A stretch of DNA of 13,613 nt, taken from contig ONXW01000406.1 of the NCBI GenBank assembly GCA_900321915.1, positions 1-13,613 on the forward strand. Direction: 5' to 3'. Made by a program: the position numbers and the translations under genes. Origin of the DNA: an uncultured Eubacteriales bacterium (GTDB taxonomy: Bacteria; Bacillota; Clostridia; Lachnospirales; Lachnospiraceae). A model generated the notes under the pieces. It was not told the origin of the DNA and did not search any database. It saw only the letters and a program-made list of their open reading frames with translations. The first letter of the stretch is position 1. Every line of letters begins with the position of its first letter. Shown one piece after another: positions 1 to 8,312 of the stretch.

Positions 1-119
1 CCCGTCTCAGCGGCTGCTGCCGGAGCTTCCGAGCTCTCCGCCGTCTTGCCGCCTCCGCATGCGCAGAGTGCCGCAGACATAAGGATCGCTGCCATTCCCG
101 AAAGAAGATTTTTTCTCAT
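1..119 (-). CDS. Lipoprotein, N-terminal fragment (cut by window edge)
   Basis: Only the first 39 codons are inside the window. They encode a basic start (MRKN), a hydrophobic stretch of about 15 residues and a lipobox-like LCAC ending at Cys21, followed by GGG and a Ser/Ala/Glu-rich linker. This is the classic pattern of a lipoprotein cleaved by signal peptidase II and anchored to the outer face of the membrane; Cys at the -2 position of the lipobox is less common but tolerated. The ATG at 117-119 is preceded by GAGAGG at 130-135, a 10-base spacing. In Clostridia such starts most often belong to substrate-binding proteins of ABC importers, but nothing of the mature domain is visible, so the function is unassigned. 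It has its own promoter and starts a transcription unit separate from addA. Confidence 0.75.
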   Translation of the reverse strand, partial: MRKNLLSGMAAILMSAALCACGGGKTAESSEAPAAAAET

Positions 120-148
120 AATTGATTATCCTCTCTTTTCGTAATGTT

Positions 149-182
149 CGCGGCCGGCCGCGGTACGCGGCCAGTCGCGACT
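149..182. repeat. Cluster of overlapping GC-rich inverted repeats in the lipoprotein leader
   Basis: Three 7-base blocks are arranged as CGCGGCC (149-155), GGCCGCG (156-162) and CGCGGCC (166-172). The first two make a perfect 14-base palindrome. The last two can form a 7-bp stem with a 3-base loop. A further perfect 10-base palindrome, AGTCGCGACT, lies at 173-182. All fall between the predicted promoter and the ribosome binding site. They could be mRNA hairpins, a transcription factor operator, or simply GC-rich sequence. Confidence 0.6.
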
Positions 183-208
183 CCTCTCATTATTCAATTG
201 TCACGGTC

Positions 209-236
209 ATTGTAACAGATACCGTCGAAATTGCAA
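209..236 (-). promoter_or_regulatory. Probable sigma-A promoter of the lipoprotein gene
   Basis: On the minus strand TTGCAA (231-236) is followed after 16 bases by TACAAT (209-214). The -10 hexamer matches the consensus at 5 of 6 positions and is preceded by TG one base upstream, making an extended -10. The -35 matches at 4 of 6. Transcription would start near position 202, leaving a leader of about 83 bases before the ATG at 119. The surrounding stretch (about 183-295) is much more AT-rich than the genes, as expected for a promoter region. Confidence 0.6.
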
Positions 237-290
237 TAGTTTGACAATAGATTAACAATACTTTTTTCTCATGGAAATACTACTGATATG

Positions 291-313
291 AGAAAACAGG
301 ACACACACGTCCT
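291..313 (-). terminator. Weak candidate terminator after addA
   Basis: Read on the minus strand, 10 bases past the addA stop, AGGAC (309-313) and GTCCT (298-302) can pair around a six-base GTGTGT loop, and the stem is followed by GTTTTCT. The stem is only 5-6 bp and the T-run is interrupted, so this is a poor intrinsic terminator. It is recorded because the addA transcript needs to end before the next promoter at about 236 and nothing better is visible. Confidence 0.3.
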
Positions 314-323
314 TCCCGGGTTT

Positions 324-3300
324 TCAGACCCGGATCGCCCCGAACCGGAAGGAATAAAGGTATCTCTCCTTTACCGGCTTCCCGGTGATCTGCGCAAGGG
401 CCCGCTCATAGAAATCCAGCTGGATGGTATACCGGCCCGCCAGCTCCTCCGGGCTGTCCACCCGGTCTGTCTTGTAATCGTAGAGAACCAGCCCGTCCTC
501 CTCCTCAAAGAAGGCGTCTATGATTCCCTGGATAACCACCAGCTCATCGGAATCCCAGTCTCCCACTTCCCGGGCGGGCACCCCGATGACAAACTGCTGC
601 TCGCGGAAGAGCTCTCCCCGACCTGCCGCGGCGCAGGCCCGGATTCCCAGCGGGCTCTCCAGGAAATTCCCGATGTCCCGGAGTTTTACCAGCTCCTTCT
701 CCCTGGCGGAAAATGCTCCCTTCTCCGCAAGCGCCCGGACGGCCTCCTCCAGCCTCTTCCGCTTCTCCCCGTCCGGGGCTGCACCCAGGTCCTCAAAGGG
801 AAGAAGGCTCAGCAGCCGGTGGTAGGCGGTACCACGCTCGGCGCCCTCTTTGCTGTCCCAGGCATGCTGTGTCTTCCGCGGGGAAGGCATGGCTTCCTCC
901 TCCAGCTCCGCCGCCGCAAGCCTCGCCGCCTCCTCGTCCTCCTCCAGGTGTCTCTCCTTGAGGCCGGAGACGCTCATCTTGACGGTCAGCCGGGTATCGT
1001 CGGGACAGGGGTAAACAAACTCTCCGGCGCGCAGAAGGAGGTTCCGGTAGGCGGGATCGGCCGCCTCGCCTTCCTCCCCCTTCCCGGGGGCCGGCGCGTC
1101 TCTTTCCATAAGCTCCTCCGCCGCGGACTGCACAATCTGCCCGGGTTTCAGGATGTGGATCCCTATGGATGGTTCCAGGTAATCTTCCCGCGCCATGCTC
1201 ATGAAAATCCAGTCCAGCATATGTACCGCGGATCTCAGGACTGTGGACGGCACATGTCCGTCGTGCAGGAAAAGGTCCGATTTCTTTTCCAGGCGGGCTG
1301 CCGGGTCCGGCAGGGCCGCGGTGAGGTAAAGCTTCTCCTTCGCCCGGGTCATGGCGACATAGAGCACCCGGAGTTCCTCCCCGAGCTGTTCCTGCTCCAT
1401 CCTCTCCTTCATCACGTTCTTCTTGAGGGTGGGGCTCTTCACCCGCAGGTTCCTGTCAATAAAGTCCGTGCCCAGGCCCAGGTCCTCGTCCACGAGGACG
1501 CTTCCCCGGATATCCTTCTTATTGAAATTCTTGGACAGTCCCGCCACAAAGACGATGGGGAACTCCAGACCCTTGCTCTTGTGGATGGTCATGATGCGGA
1601 CCGCGTCGGCGCGGCTTCCGTCCGCCTGGGCCTCCCCGAAATCCGTATCGTACTTCTTCAGCTCCCCGATATACCGCAGGAAATGGAACACGCCGCGGTA
1701 GCTGGTCTCCTCGTAGGCGGACGCCTTTTCCACCAGCATGTCCAGGTTGGCCCGCCGCACCTCCCCGCCGGGCAGCGCCGAGGCGTAGAGGTAGTATCCG
1801 GTCCGGTCGTAGATGCGGTAGAGCAGCGCGTTCATGGGCAGGACCGCGGCTGCCGCCCGGAGCTCGCCGACAAGCGCCAGGGCTTTGCGAAGCTTTTCCG
1901 CGATGTCATTTTCCCAGGAGCTGTGGCGCTCCGTGTAGCCCTTCACCGCGCCGTAGAGGCCGCTTCCCTTTTTACCGTCGTCCTCCGCGGTCTGCTTCTG
2001 CTCCGCGCGGATGAGGGCAAGCTCCTCGTCGGTGAGTCCGCAGAACGGGGCCCGCAGGACCGCCGCCAGCGGGATGTCCTGCACCGGGTTGTCGATGACA
2101 GCCAGCACATTCAGTACAGTCTCCACCTCCATGGCGTCAAAGTACCCTCTGCCGGTCTCCGCGTACGCCGGGATACCCTGCCGCATCAGCACCTCCGCGA
2201 ATTCCTGGGCCCAACCCTCGGCGCTCCGGAGAAGAATCACGATATCCCCGAAGTTCGCCTTTCGCTGTTTTCCGTCCTCCCCGCGGACGGAAAGGCCCTC
2301 CGCGGGGTCTGTCAGGCGCCGGATCTCCCGGGCGATCATGCCCGCTTCCAGCTCCTTCTTCGTCAGGTCCTCCGCGTCGTCATTCAGGCCTCCCGGCTGG
2401 TCCCCCGTATCCATCAGCAGAAGCTCTGTCTTCACCCGTTCCTCATCGGCTTCCGGGAATTCAGCGCCGGGGTGGAGGGCTTCCGCATCACCGTAGTAAA
2501 TGCCTCCCAGCTCCTCCGTCATAATCCGCGCAAAGACTTCATTGACGCTCTCAATGACTTCCCTGCGGCTCCGGAAATTCCGCGTCAGAAGGATCAGCCC
2601 GTGGTGCTTATCGGAGAGGCGGTAGGTGCGGTATTTCTCGAGAAACAGGTCCGGCCTGGCCAGGCGGAACTTGTAGATGCTCTGCTTCACATCCCCCACC
2701 ATGACCACATTCGGACAGCCTCTCCGCTCCCCGGAAAGGTACCGGATCAGCTGCTCCTGGACCAGGTTGCTGTCCTGGTACTCATCCACCAGGATCTCGT
2801 CAAACATCTCCGAGAGCTCATCCGCCACCGGGCCCGCCGGGTGTCCCTCCCGAAGGCCCGGGCCATCCTCGGCAGGCGCGGAAAGGATCTCCAGCGCGAT
2901 ATGCTCCAGGTCATCGAAATCGACGATATTCTTCTCCCGCTTTCTCTGCCGGAACCGGCAGCCGAAATCCTCCGCCAGGCGCAGAAGCTCCAGCAGGTGG
3001 TCCCGCATGGAACCCATATCCCGGACAGCCTCCTCCGGCGTCTGGGAGAAATAGTTCCCGATGAGGGTCTGGGTATCTTTCTTTACCCGGGACCGCACGT
3101 CGAATACCTTCTTCTTTTTTACGGGATCAATGTCCTCTGCCAGCTTCTTCCCGATCCTGGGCATCGTTTCCCATGTCATCATCGCCGCGGCTGACGCCAT
3201 ATCCCGATAGCTTTCCGCCTTGCGGAGCTGTACCAGCTGCTCCAGTTCCCTGTCCAGGACCGGGAGGTAGGGCGTGATCCCCTCATCCTCTGCCAGGCGG

Positions 3301-4001
3301 GCCGCCTCTTCCAGGTCACCGATGAGTTCCTTCGCCTTCCTGGAGACGTCCTTCCGGAGGAATGTCATCCACCGGCTCTCTTCCCCGCCCTGGCCGGGAT
3401 CTTCAATCTCCCTCCGGCAGTCCTCAATCCACTCCTCCGGCCAGGGATTGCTCCGGGAAAAATCATAGACCCGGAAAACCAGATCCGTCAGGCCCTCGTC
3501 GGTTTTGCCGGGGGCAAATGTCTCCGCGAAGGCCAGGAACCCGGCATCCTCCGAAGCATAGCGCTCCTCCAGGAGCTCTTTCATGACATCCGCCCTGAGA
3601 AGGAGGATCTCCCCCTCGTCCGCCACGCGGAAGGCCGGGTCCAGGTCTGTCCTGTCAAAATACTCCCTGAGAATATAGAGGCAGAAGCTGTGGATGGTCG
3701 TGATCTGCGCGTACTGCGCCGTCACGGCCTGCTGCTCCAGGTGCGCGTTTCCGGGGTCCTGCTCCAGCTCATGCTCTATGGCTGTGCGGATCCTCTCCCG
3801 GATCTCAGAGGCCGCGGCCCTGGTAAATGTCACCACCAGCATCCTTCCGATGTCAGCAGGGTGCTTCCTGTCGAGAATCCGGCGTATAATCCGCTCTACC
3901 AGCACGGCGGTTTTTCCGCTGCCGGCGGCGGCGGAGACAAGGAGGCTCCGGTCTCTCGAGTCAATAACCCACTGCTGTTCATCCGTCCATCTGACTGCCA
4001 T
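324..4001 (-). CDS. addA: AddA, helicase-nuclease subunit of the AddAB recombination complex
   Basis: AddA is the 3'-5' motor and one of the two nucleases of AddAB, the Firmicute counterpart of RecBCD, which resects double-strand ends to a Chi site and loads RecA. The 1225-residue product is close to B. subtilis AddA (about 1230). Superfamily 1A motifs run in order: Walker A AAAGSGKT (24-31), TFTRAAASEIRER (58-70), TIHSF (102-106), VDEYQD (405-410), VGDVKQSIY (435-443), NFRS (475-478), MTIHKSKGLEF (from 804) and YVAMTRAKEKL (881-891). A C-terminal RecB-type nuclease follows, with GTAYHR (His1061), IID (Asp1162) and DYKTD (Asp1175, Lys1177), so both activities should be intact. I chose the ATG at 3999-4001 because AAAGGAGG sits 8 bases upstream and family homology begins there; a longer in-frame start at 4109 would add 36 unlikely residues. 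The gene overlaps addB by 23 bases. No sbcD/sbcC follows, unlike in B. subtilis. Confidence 0.97.
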   Translation of the reverse strand: MAVRWTDEQQWVIDSRDRSLLVSAAAGSGKTAVLVERIIRRILDRKHPADIGRMLVVTFTRAAASEIRERIRTAIEHELEQDPGNAHLEQQAVTAQYAQITTIHSFCLYILREYFDRTDLDPAFRVADEGEILLLRADVMKELLEERYASEDAGFLAFAETFAPGKTDEGLTDLVFRVYDFSRSNPWPEEWIEDCRREIEDPGQGGEESRWMTFLRKDVSRKAKELIGDLEEAARLAEDEGITPYLPVLDRELEQLVQLRKAESYRDMASAAAMMTWETMPRIGKKLAEDIDPVKKKKVFDVRSRVKKDTQTLIGNYFSQTPEEAVRDMGSMRDHLLELLRLAEDFGCRFRQRKREKNIVDFDDLEHIALEILSAPAEDGPGLREGHPAGPVADELSEMFDEILVDEYQDSNLVQEQLIRYLSGERRGCPNVVMVGDVKQSIYKFRLARPDLFLEKYRTYRLSDKHHGLILLTRNFRSRREVIESVNEVFARIMTEELGGIYYGDAEALHPGAEFPEADEERVKTELLLMDTGDQPGGLNDDAEDLTKKELEAGMIAREIRRLTDPAEGLSVRGEDGKQRKANFGDIVILLRSAEGWAQEFAEVLMRQGIPAYAETGRGYFDAMEVETVLNVLAVIDNPVQDIPLAAVLRAPFCGLTDEELALIRAEQKQTAEDDGKKGSGLYGAVKGYTERHSSWENDIAEKLRKALALVGELRAAAAVLPMNALLYRIYDRTGYYLYASALPGGEVRRANLDMLVEKASAYEETSYRGVFHFLRYIGELKKYDTDFGEAQADGSRADAVRIMTIHKSKGLEFPIVFVAGLSKNFNKKDIRGSVLVDEDLGLGTDFIDRNLRVKSPTLKKNVMKERMEQEQLGEELRVLYVAMTRAKEKLYLTAALPDPAARLEKKSDLFLHDGHVPSTVLRSAVHMLDWIFMSMAREDYLEPSIGIHILKPGQIVQSAAEELMERDAPAPGKGEEGEAADPAYRNLLLRAGEFVYPCPDDTRLTVKMSVSGLKERHLEEDEEAARLAAAELEEEAMPSPRKTQHAWDSKEGAERGTAYHRLLSLLPFEDLGAAPDGEKRKRLEEAVRALAEKGAFSAREKELVKLRDIGNFLESPLGIRACAAAGRGELFREQQFVIGVPAREVGDWDSDELVVIQGIIDAFFEEEDGLVLYDYKTDRVDSPEELAGRYTIQLDFYERALAQITGKPVKERYLYSFRFGAIRV

Positions 4002-7000
4002 CTTCCCCGCCTCCTTTCCTGTCTGCTTCCTTCTCCAGCAGTCTCCAGATATCCTCTGCGCCAAAGTTCGGCAGCCGCCGGTACCGGTAGCCGTGATTCC
4101 TGACGTCAAAGCCGCATATTCCGCGGTACGGGCAGTACGTGCAGGGCACGGTACCGCCGGTCTTGCATGGATTTACGGAGATCTTTCCCGAAAGGATCTC
4201 CTCAGCGTCCCGCCGGATGAGGCTGTCCACGTGCCCTGCCAGCAGTTTGAACTGTTTCTCGTCCGCCACGGAGGAACGCGGTGTGAGCGCCCCGTTTTTT
4301 ATTGAGACGGGCATCACGATGGAATCCGCCGTCTGTCCGGTTCCCACCGCAATCCTCCGGTCCAGGCGCCGGAGAATCTCCGGATCCTTTCCGGCCAGCC
4401 CCGACATCACGAGCTCCCGCCGCAGCATGTCCTCAAGATGCTTATTCTCACGGTTCCCCGTGCTCAGCACCGGGTCGTCCACATGATAGTAGAACAGCCC
4501 CGCCGGGCGCACGCGCTTTCCGGGATACAGCCGGCTGTATTTCTCCACCGCCGCCTGCATGTACACCACCAGCTGCAGCTGCAGTCCGTGATAGATTTTT
4601 TCCAGGTCAAACCCGGCTTTTCCCGTCTTATAGTCAATCACGCGGACAAACAGGTCCTCTTCACTCTCCGACACATCCACACGGTCAAGCCGCCCTCTCA
4701 GCCACACGCCGGTATCTCCCGGAAGGGCGATCTTCATGGACTTAAGGTTGTCGGCAGGAGAAAAACCCAGCTCGAAGGCATCGGGCGTAAATTCCCCCGC
4801 GCGCAGCTGTTCCGTCAGCGCCCAGGCGCTCCTGTCGGCGATCCTTGCGACCCGCTCGAGCAGGTACCTGTTTCTGGCGGAGCTCTCAAATACGGCATTG
4901 CCGTATCCTTTTCCCGCCTCGGCGACGCACTCCCCGATCAGCGCTTTCCTGTCGGCATCCGTCAGGTCCTCCACGCGGATTCCCCGCCCCGCCGCTGTGA
5001 CAAAGAATTTCTCCAGGGCGTCGTGATAGATATTGCCCAGATCGGCAGCGCCGATCTCAAACTCCCTCCGCTCCCGGAGTTCAAGGCCGTAGCGCATAAA
5101 ATGAGCGTAGGCGCACTCCGCGAAGGTCTCCAGCCTGGTGACGCTCCCCCGGACCACGGACCCGTACAGGAGCTTCGCCGCCGCTTTTCCGATGCCCCGG
5201 TCCGTGTAGGAATATACCGACGCCCGGTGCAGGTTTTCTGCGGCGCCGCGGGTATCTTCCCGTTCCCGGAAATACCGGTAAAGCTCCGCCATCTTCGCCC
5301 TGTCCGAAGTGCCGTCCTTTCCTTTTGCCGGCGCGGCATCCCCCGCGGCCTTCCCGGTCTTCCCGGCGCCTGCAAGGCCCCGGATCCCGGAGGCCAGGAT
5401 GCGCAGCCCCGCCTGCTCGGACCAGATGGCGAGATTCATGGTATCCGGCTGCATGACCGTCTTATCAGGGAACAGCCGCATCACCTGTCCCACGAGGGAG
5501 GAAACGGGGGTAGTCTTCCCGTCCGCCGACGCCGCATGCCAGGAGAGGTACAGCCGCTCCGACGGCTTTGTCATGGCCAGGTAGAGGTAGAAGCGCTGCC
5601 GGAACCCGTCCTCCCGCAGGGTGGGCGCCAGCTCCACGTCCATCTCCCGCAGCTTCTGCCGCTCCAGATCCGAGAGGATACCGCCGCCGCCCGAGGCCTT
5701 CGGCACGACGCCGTCATTTAACCCCGCAAAGAACAGGGCGCGGATATGGCTGAGCCTCGTCCTGGTGATATCCCCCACCACGACGCGGTCGAAGACGGCG
5801 GGGATGAGGCCTATCTTGATCTCGGAGAAGCCGGCGTCCAAAAGGTCTGCGTACTCCGCCCGGGAAACCTTCTCCTCCCCCAGCAGTGCCATTATCCGGT
5901 CAAAGAGGTCCGTGACAAGGGCCGGGATCTGGTCATACTCCGCAGCGAGCACGGCTTCCCCGCGCTCCCGCAGGCTCTCCGCCCTCGCTTCGATCTGCTC
6001 CTCAAAACCCACCGCATCCAGAAATGCCCGCAGGGCCTCCGTCCGCTCACGGACCGTCACGCCCCTCCTCCCGAATACCTCCTTCAGGGGGCCGAAGGGC
6101 GTAAGCACCTGCTCCCGGACCTCATTCAGGCGCACAAGGTCCATCAGCTCCGCTTCGGGGTACGTGCGCTCCCAGGGCATGCTCCAGCGGCGGTACCCGC
6201 GGATGCCCAGCGCCAGCACATAGTTTTCCAGATGATAAAGCCACTCCTCCCCGGAAAGGACAAACCCGCATTTCAGGTACCGGAAGACCGACTCATAGGT
6301 GAAATCCTTTTCCAGCACCTCCAGGGCGGACCGCACCAGCTCCGTGGCCGGGTTTTCCATGATGCTCTTTTTGGAGTCGATAAAGTAGGGGATCCCACCC
6401 GCCTCGAACTGGTGGGCAAACTCCCCCCGGTAGACGGACAGATCGCCCGTGATCACAGCGATATCCCGGTAGCGCAGGCCCCTGGATTTGACCAGGCGGC
6501 TGATCTCGGCGGCGATCACTGACACCTCCTCCGCGGGGGACGCGGTGCGCACCATCCGGACGCCGTTTCCGTTCTGGATCCCGCGGGCATCCGGAGCGAA
6601 AGCATTTCCCCGGTTCCTGAAAAGCTCCCGCTCGATAAACTGCAGCTCGGGGCTGTCCTTAAAGCGCGGGAACTCCCCTGTAAGGAGGATATCCTTACCG
6701 CGGCCGGCCCCGGTGAGGGCGCTCAGGTCCACCAGCCGGCACACCGTCTCCCGGCTCAGGCGGAACAGCTCCTGCTCCTCCCCCCGCCGGTAAGGGTTCG
6801 CCCCGGCGTCCATGGTTACGGTCACGGTCACCTGCTCCGCCATGCCGAGAAGGATCTCCAGAATGTGGAACTGCACCGGCGTAAAGCCCGTAAAGCCGTC
6901 CAGGGTGATGACACTGCCGCGGACCATCTCCGAGCGCGGAAGCACGCCCGCGAGGCGCTCCAGCAGCTCCTCCCGGGCAAGAAAGCCTTCCCTCTCCGTA

Positions 7001-7497
7001 TATTCGCGGAACGCCGCCAGCACCTTCCCCATATCGGCAAGCTTTGCCCTGAGCATGGGGCTCTTCGCCGCCTCCGCCATGGCGGATATCTTCTCCTCCG
7101 TGATGCCGTACTGCAGGAATTCGGACAGCTGGCTCTTGAGCTCGTCCACGAAACCCGGCTTGTCCAGCTGCCTCCCGAAGAGGGCCAGGTCCTGCCTGCC
7201 CGCGGTCCTGCGGATGACCATGGCCTTTCCCATGTCATCAAGCACAGAGAGCGCCGGCACCGCAAGTTCTTCAAAAATACGGTATGCCAGGCGCTCAAAG
7301 CTCACGATATCGATATTCATGACCCCGTGCCGCGGATGCAGGTCCACGATGTCCTTCTGGGTCTGCATGGTAAACTGCTCCGGGACGATGGCAAAATACT
7401 GCTTTCCGGGATGCTCCGCCGCATCCCGGATCAGTTCATCGTAGAGGCGCCGGGTTTTTCCCGACCCGGAACCCCCGATAATAAAACGAAGGGACAT
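3979..7497 (-). CDS. addB: AddB, nuclease and Chi-recognition subunit of AddAB
   Basis: AddB partners AddA. In the family it supplies the second nuclease and the degenerate helicase fold that recognises Chi. The 1172-residue length is standard (B. subtilis about 1166). An N-terminal Walker A, GGSGSGKT, is at residues 8-15 with Lys14. The C-terminal nuclease carries DYKTGK with Asp955 and Lys957. Four cysteines, Cys795 and then Cys1119, Cys1122 and Cys1128 (C-x2-C-x5-C), match the spaced 4Fe-4S ligands of the AddB family that pin the nuclease domain together; Cys1111 is an extra nearby cysteine. All signature residues are present, so the protein should be functional. The start ATG at 7495-7497 follows GGAGGAG by 6 bases. 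That ribosome binding site lies in the last codons of the sortase gene, only 3 bases separate the two genes, and the end overlaps addA, so sortase, addB and addA are almost certainly co-transcribed. Confidence 0.97.
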   Translation of the reverse strand: MSLRFIIGGSGSGKTRRLYDELIRDAAEHPGKQYFAIVPEQFTMQTQKDIVDLHPRHGVMNIDIVSFERLAYRIFEELAVPALSVLDDMGKAMVIRRTAGRQDLALFGRQLDKPGFVDELKSQLSEFLQYGITEEKISAMAEAAKSPMLRAKLADMGKVLAAFREYTEREGFLAREELLERLAGVLPRSEMVRGSVITLDGFTGFTPVQFHILEILLGMAEQVTVTVTMDAGANPYRRGEEQELFRLSRETVCRLVDLSALTGAGRGKDILLTGEFPRFKDSPELQFIERELFRNRGNAFAPDARGIQNGNGVRMVRTASPAEEVSVIAAEISRLVKSRGLRYRDIAVITGDLSVYRGEFAHQFEAGGIPYFIDSKKSIMENPATELVRSALEVLEKDFTYESVFRYLKCGFVLSGEEWLYHLENYVLALGIRGYRRWSMPWERTYPEAELMDLVRLNEVREQVLTPFGPLKEVFGRRGVTVRERTEALRAFLDAVGFEEQIEARAESLRERGEAVLAAEYDQIPALVTDLFDRIMALLGEEKVSRAEYADLLDAGFSEIKIGLIPAVFDRVVVGDITRTRLSHIRALFFAGLNDGVVPKASGGGGILSDLERQKLREMDVELAPTLREDGFRQRFYLYLAMTKPSERLYLSWHAASADGKTTPVSSLVGQVMRLFPDKTVMQPDTMNLAIWSEQAGLRILASGIRGLAGAGKTGKAAGDAAPAKGKDGTSDRAKMAELYRYFREREDTRGAAENLHRASVYSYTDRGIGKAAAKLLYGSVVRGSVTRLETFAECAYAHFMRYGLELRERREFEIGAADLGNIYHDALEKFFVTAAGRGIRVEDLTDADRKALIGECVAEAGKGYGNAVFESSARNRYLLERVARIADRSAWALTEQLRAGEFTPDAFELGFSPADNLKSMKIALPGDTGVWLRGRLDRVDVSESEEDLFVRVIDYKTGKAGFDLEKIYHGLQLQLVVYMQAAVEKYSRLYPGKRVRPAGLFYYHVDDPVLSTGNRENKHLEDMLRRELVMSGLAGKDPEILRRLDRRIAVGTGQTADSIVMPVSIKNGALTPRSSVADEKQFKLLAGHVDSLIRRDAEEILSGKISVNPCKTGGTVPCTYCPYRGICGFDVRNHGYRYRRLPNFGAEDIWRLLEKEADRKGGGEDGSQMDG
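4010..4017 (-). promoter_or_regulatory. Ribosome binding site that fixes the addA start
   Basis: AAAGGAGG lies 8 bases upstream of the ATG at 4001, inside the last codons of addB. This near-perfect match to the 16S rRNA tail decides between the 1225-residue start and the longer in-frame start at 4109. Its position within addB implies translational coupling of the two subunits. Confidence 0.85.
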
Positions 7498-7500
7498 AGA

Positions 7501-8280
7501 TCACTCCTCCACCAGCGCCCCGTGTACCAGGAAGCGCTCTACATGCTGGGTGCCGGAACAGGTGGACAGGGCAATCAGCTGGGGCCGCATGCCGAAATCC
7601 ACCTCGGACAGATCCTTCGGGGTGTAGCGGGAACGGGAACGGACTCTCTCGATATAGCTGTCGTACCCTTCGCTCCCGAAGAAATCATCGTAGGAATCGC
7701 TGGTATAATTTGCCGTATAGTAGGAGAATATGCGGTATTTGAAGTTTTTCGAGGGCGTATAGATCCAGATATACGGGTATGTGTCGCACAGGGTCTCATC
7801 CTTCAGGAAATCCTTCAGATGGCCGAACATGGAGCCGTTCTTCATATTGTGGCCGAAAATAAAGGTATTCCAGTCGGAAAAATCCTTCGACGCGTGGCAG
7901 TCCTGGAAAATACACCCGGCGAAATTCTTCTGCTTCTCAAAGGTGACGTGAAGGTAGTCTTCATTGTCCTTGCTGGCCACCATGGGATACCGGATGCCCA
8001 GCGCCGGGATGTCAATCACGCCGATAAAGTCTTCATTTACCGCCGAAAGCTCTTCAAAATTGACGTGCAGGGGCACATAGCCGTACGCGTCCCCGGGGCT
8101 TCCCCCGGTCCCGGACGCGGACTCTGTCTCCTCCATCAGAGCCTCCAGGGAGGCATACTCGTCCCCGGCTTTCTTATACTCCATGTAATCCTTGAGAAAC
8201 ATGGTTCCCGATACGATGATGATGACAACCAGCACCACCGGGATCAGGTAAAAAATAACTTTTCCGGCTTTCCCTTTCAT
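7501..8280 (-). CDS. srtB: Class B sortase
   Basis: Sortases are membrane-bound cysteine transpeptidases that cut a sorting motif in secreted proteins and attach them to the cell wall or to other subunits. The 259-residue product has a short basic N-terminus, one membrane anchor (about residues 8-28), a low-complexity linker rich in Gly/Ser/Glu (about 51-65) and the catalytic domain. The catalytic triad is His144 in FGHNM, Cys241 in LSTCSG and Arg249 in ERFLVHG. The GCIFQD segment near 122-127 and the overall length fit class B, as in SrtB and pilus-type enzymes of Clostridia, better than class A or D. The start has a GAGGAGGAG ribosome binding site at 8283-8291. It lies 32 bases after the DUF1292 gene with no terminator between. 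No protein with a sorting signal is encoded in the window, so the substrate is unknown. Confidence 0.93.
   Translation of the reverse strand: MKGKAGKVIFYLIPVVLVVIIIVSGTMFLKDYMEYKKAGDEYASLEALMEETESASGTGGSPGDAYGYVPLHVNFEELSAVNEDFIGVIDIPALGIRYPMVASKDNEDYLHVTFEKQKNFAGCIFQDCHASKDFSDWNTFIFGHNMKNGSMFGHLKDFLKDETLCDTYPYIWIYTPSKNFKYRIFSYYTANYTSDSYDDFFGSEGYDSYIERVRSRSRYTPKDLSEVDFGMRPQLIALSTCSGTQHVERFLVHGALVEE
7504..7510 (-). promoter_or_regulatory. Ribosome binding site of addB inside the sortase gene
   Basis: GGAGGAG lies 6 bases upstream of the addB ATG and forms the last two Glu codons of the sortase. The site therefore does double duty as coding sequence, and ribosomes ending at the sortase TGA (7501-7503) sit right at the addB start. 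Confidence 0.8.
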
Positions 8281-8312
8281 GGCTCCTCCTCATGTCGGAC
8301 GTCCCTTTGCGG

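Noticed and set aside
241..269. A perfect TTGACA on the plus strand at 241-246, suggesting a divergent promoter.
   Set aside because: No -10-like hexamer lies 16-18 bases downstream, and no plus-strand gene follows.
288..3194. A 968-codon open frame on the plus strand, opposite addA.
   Set aside because: It lies wholly antisense to addA, whose motifs are intact. The translation is rich in Leu, Arg, Pro and Gly with no recognisable domain, and the frame is explained by GC-rich third positions of the true gene, which remove stop codons on the other strand.
4002..4109. Longer N-terminus for AddA.
   Set aside because: The 36 extra residues do not resemble AddA, overlap addB much further, and the strong AAAGGAGG at 4010-4017 marks the internal ATG.
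4438..5721. A 427-codon plus-strand open frame opposite addB.
   Set aside because: Antisense to a well-supported gene, no family resemblance and low-complexity His/Arg/Leu/Pro composition.
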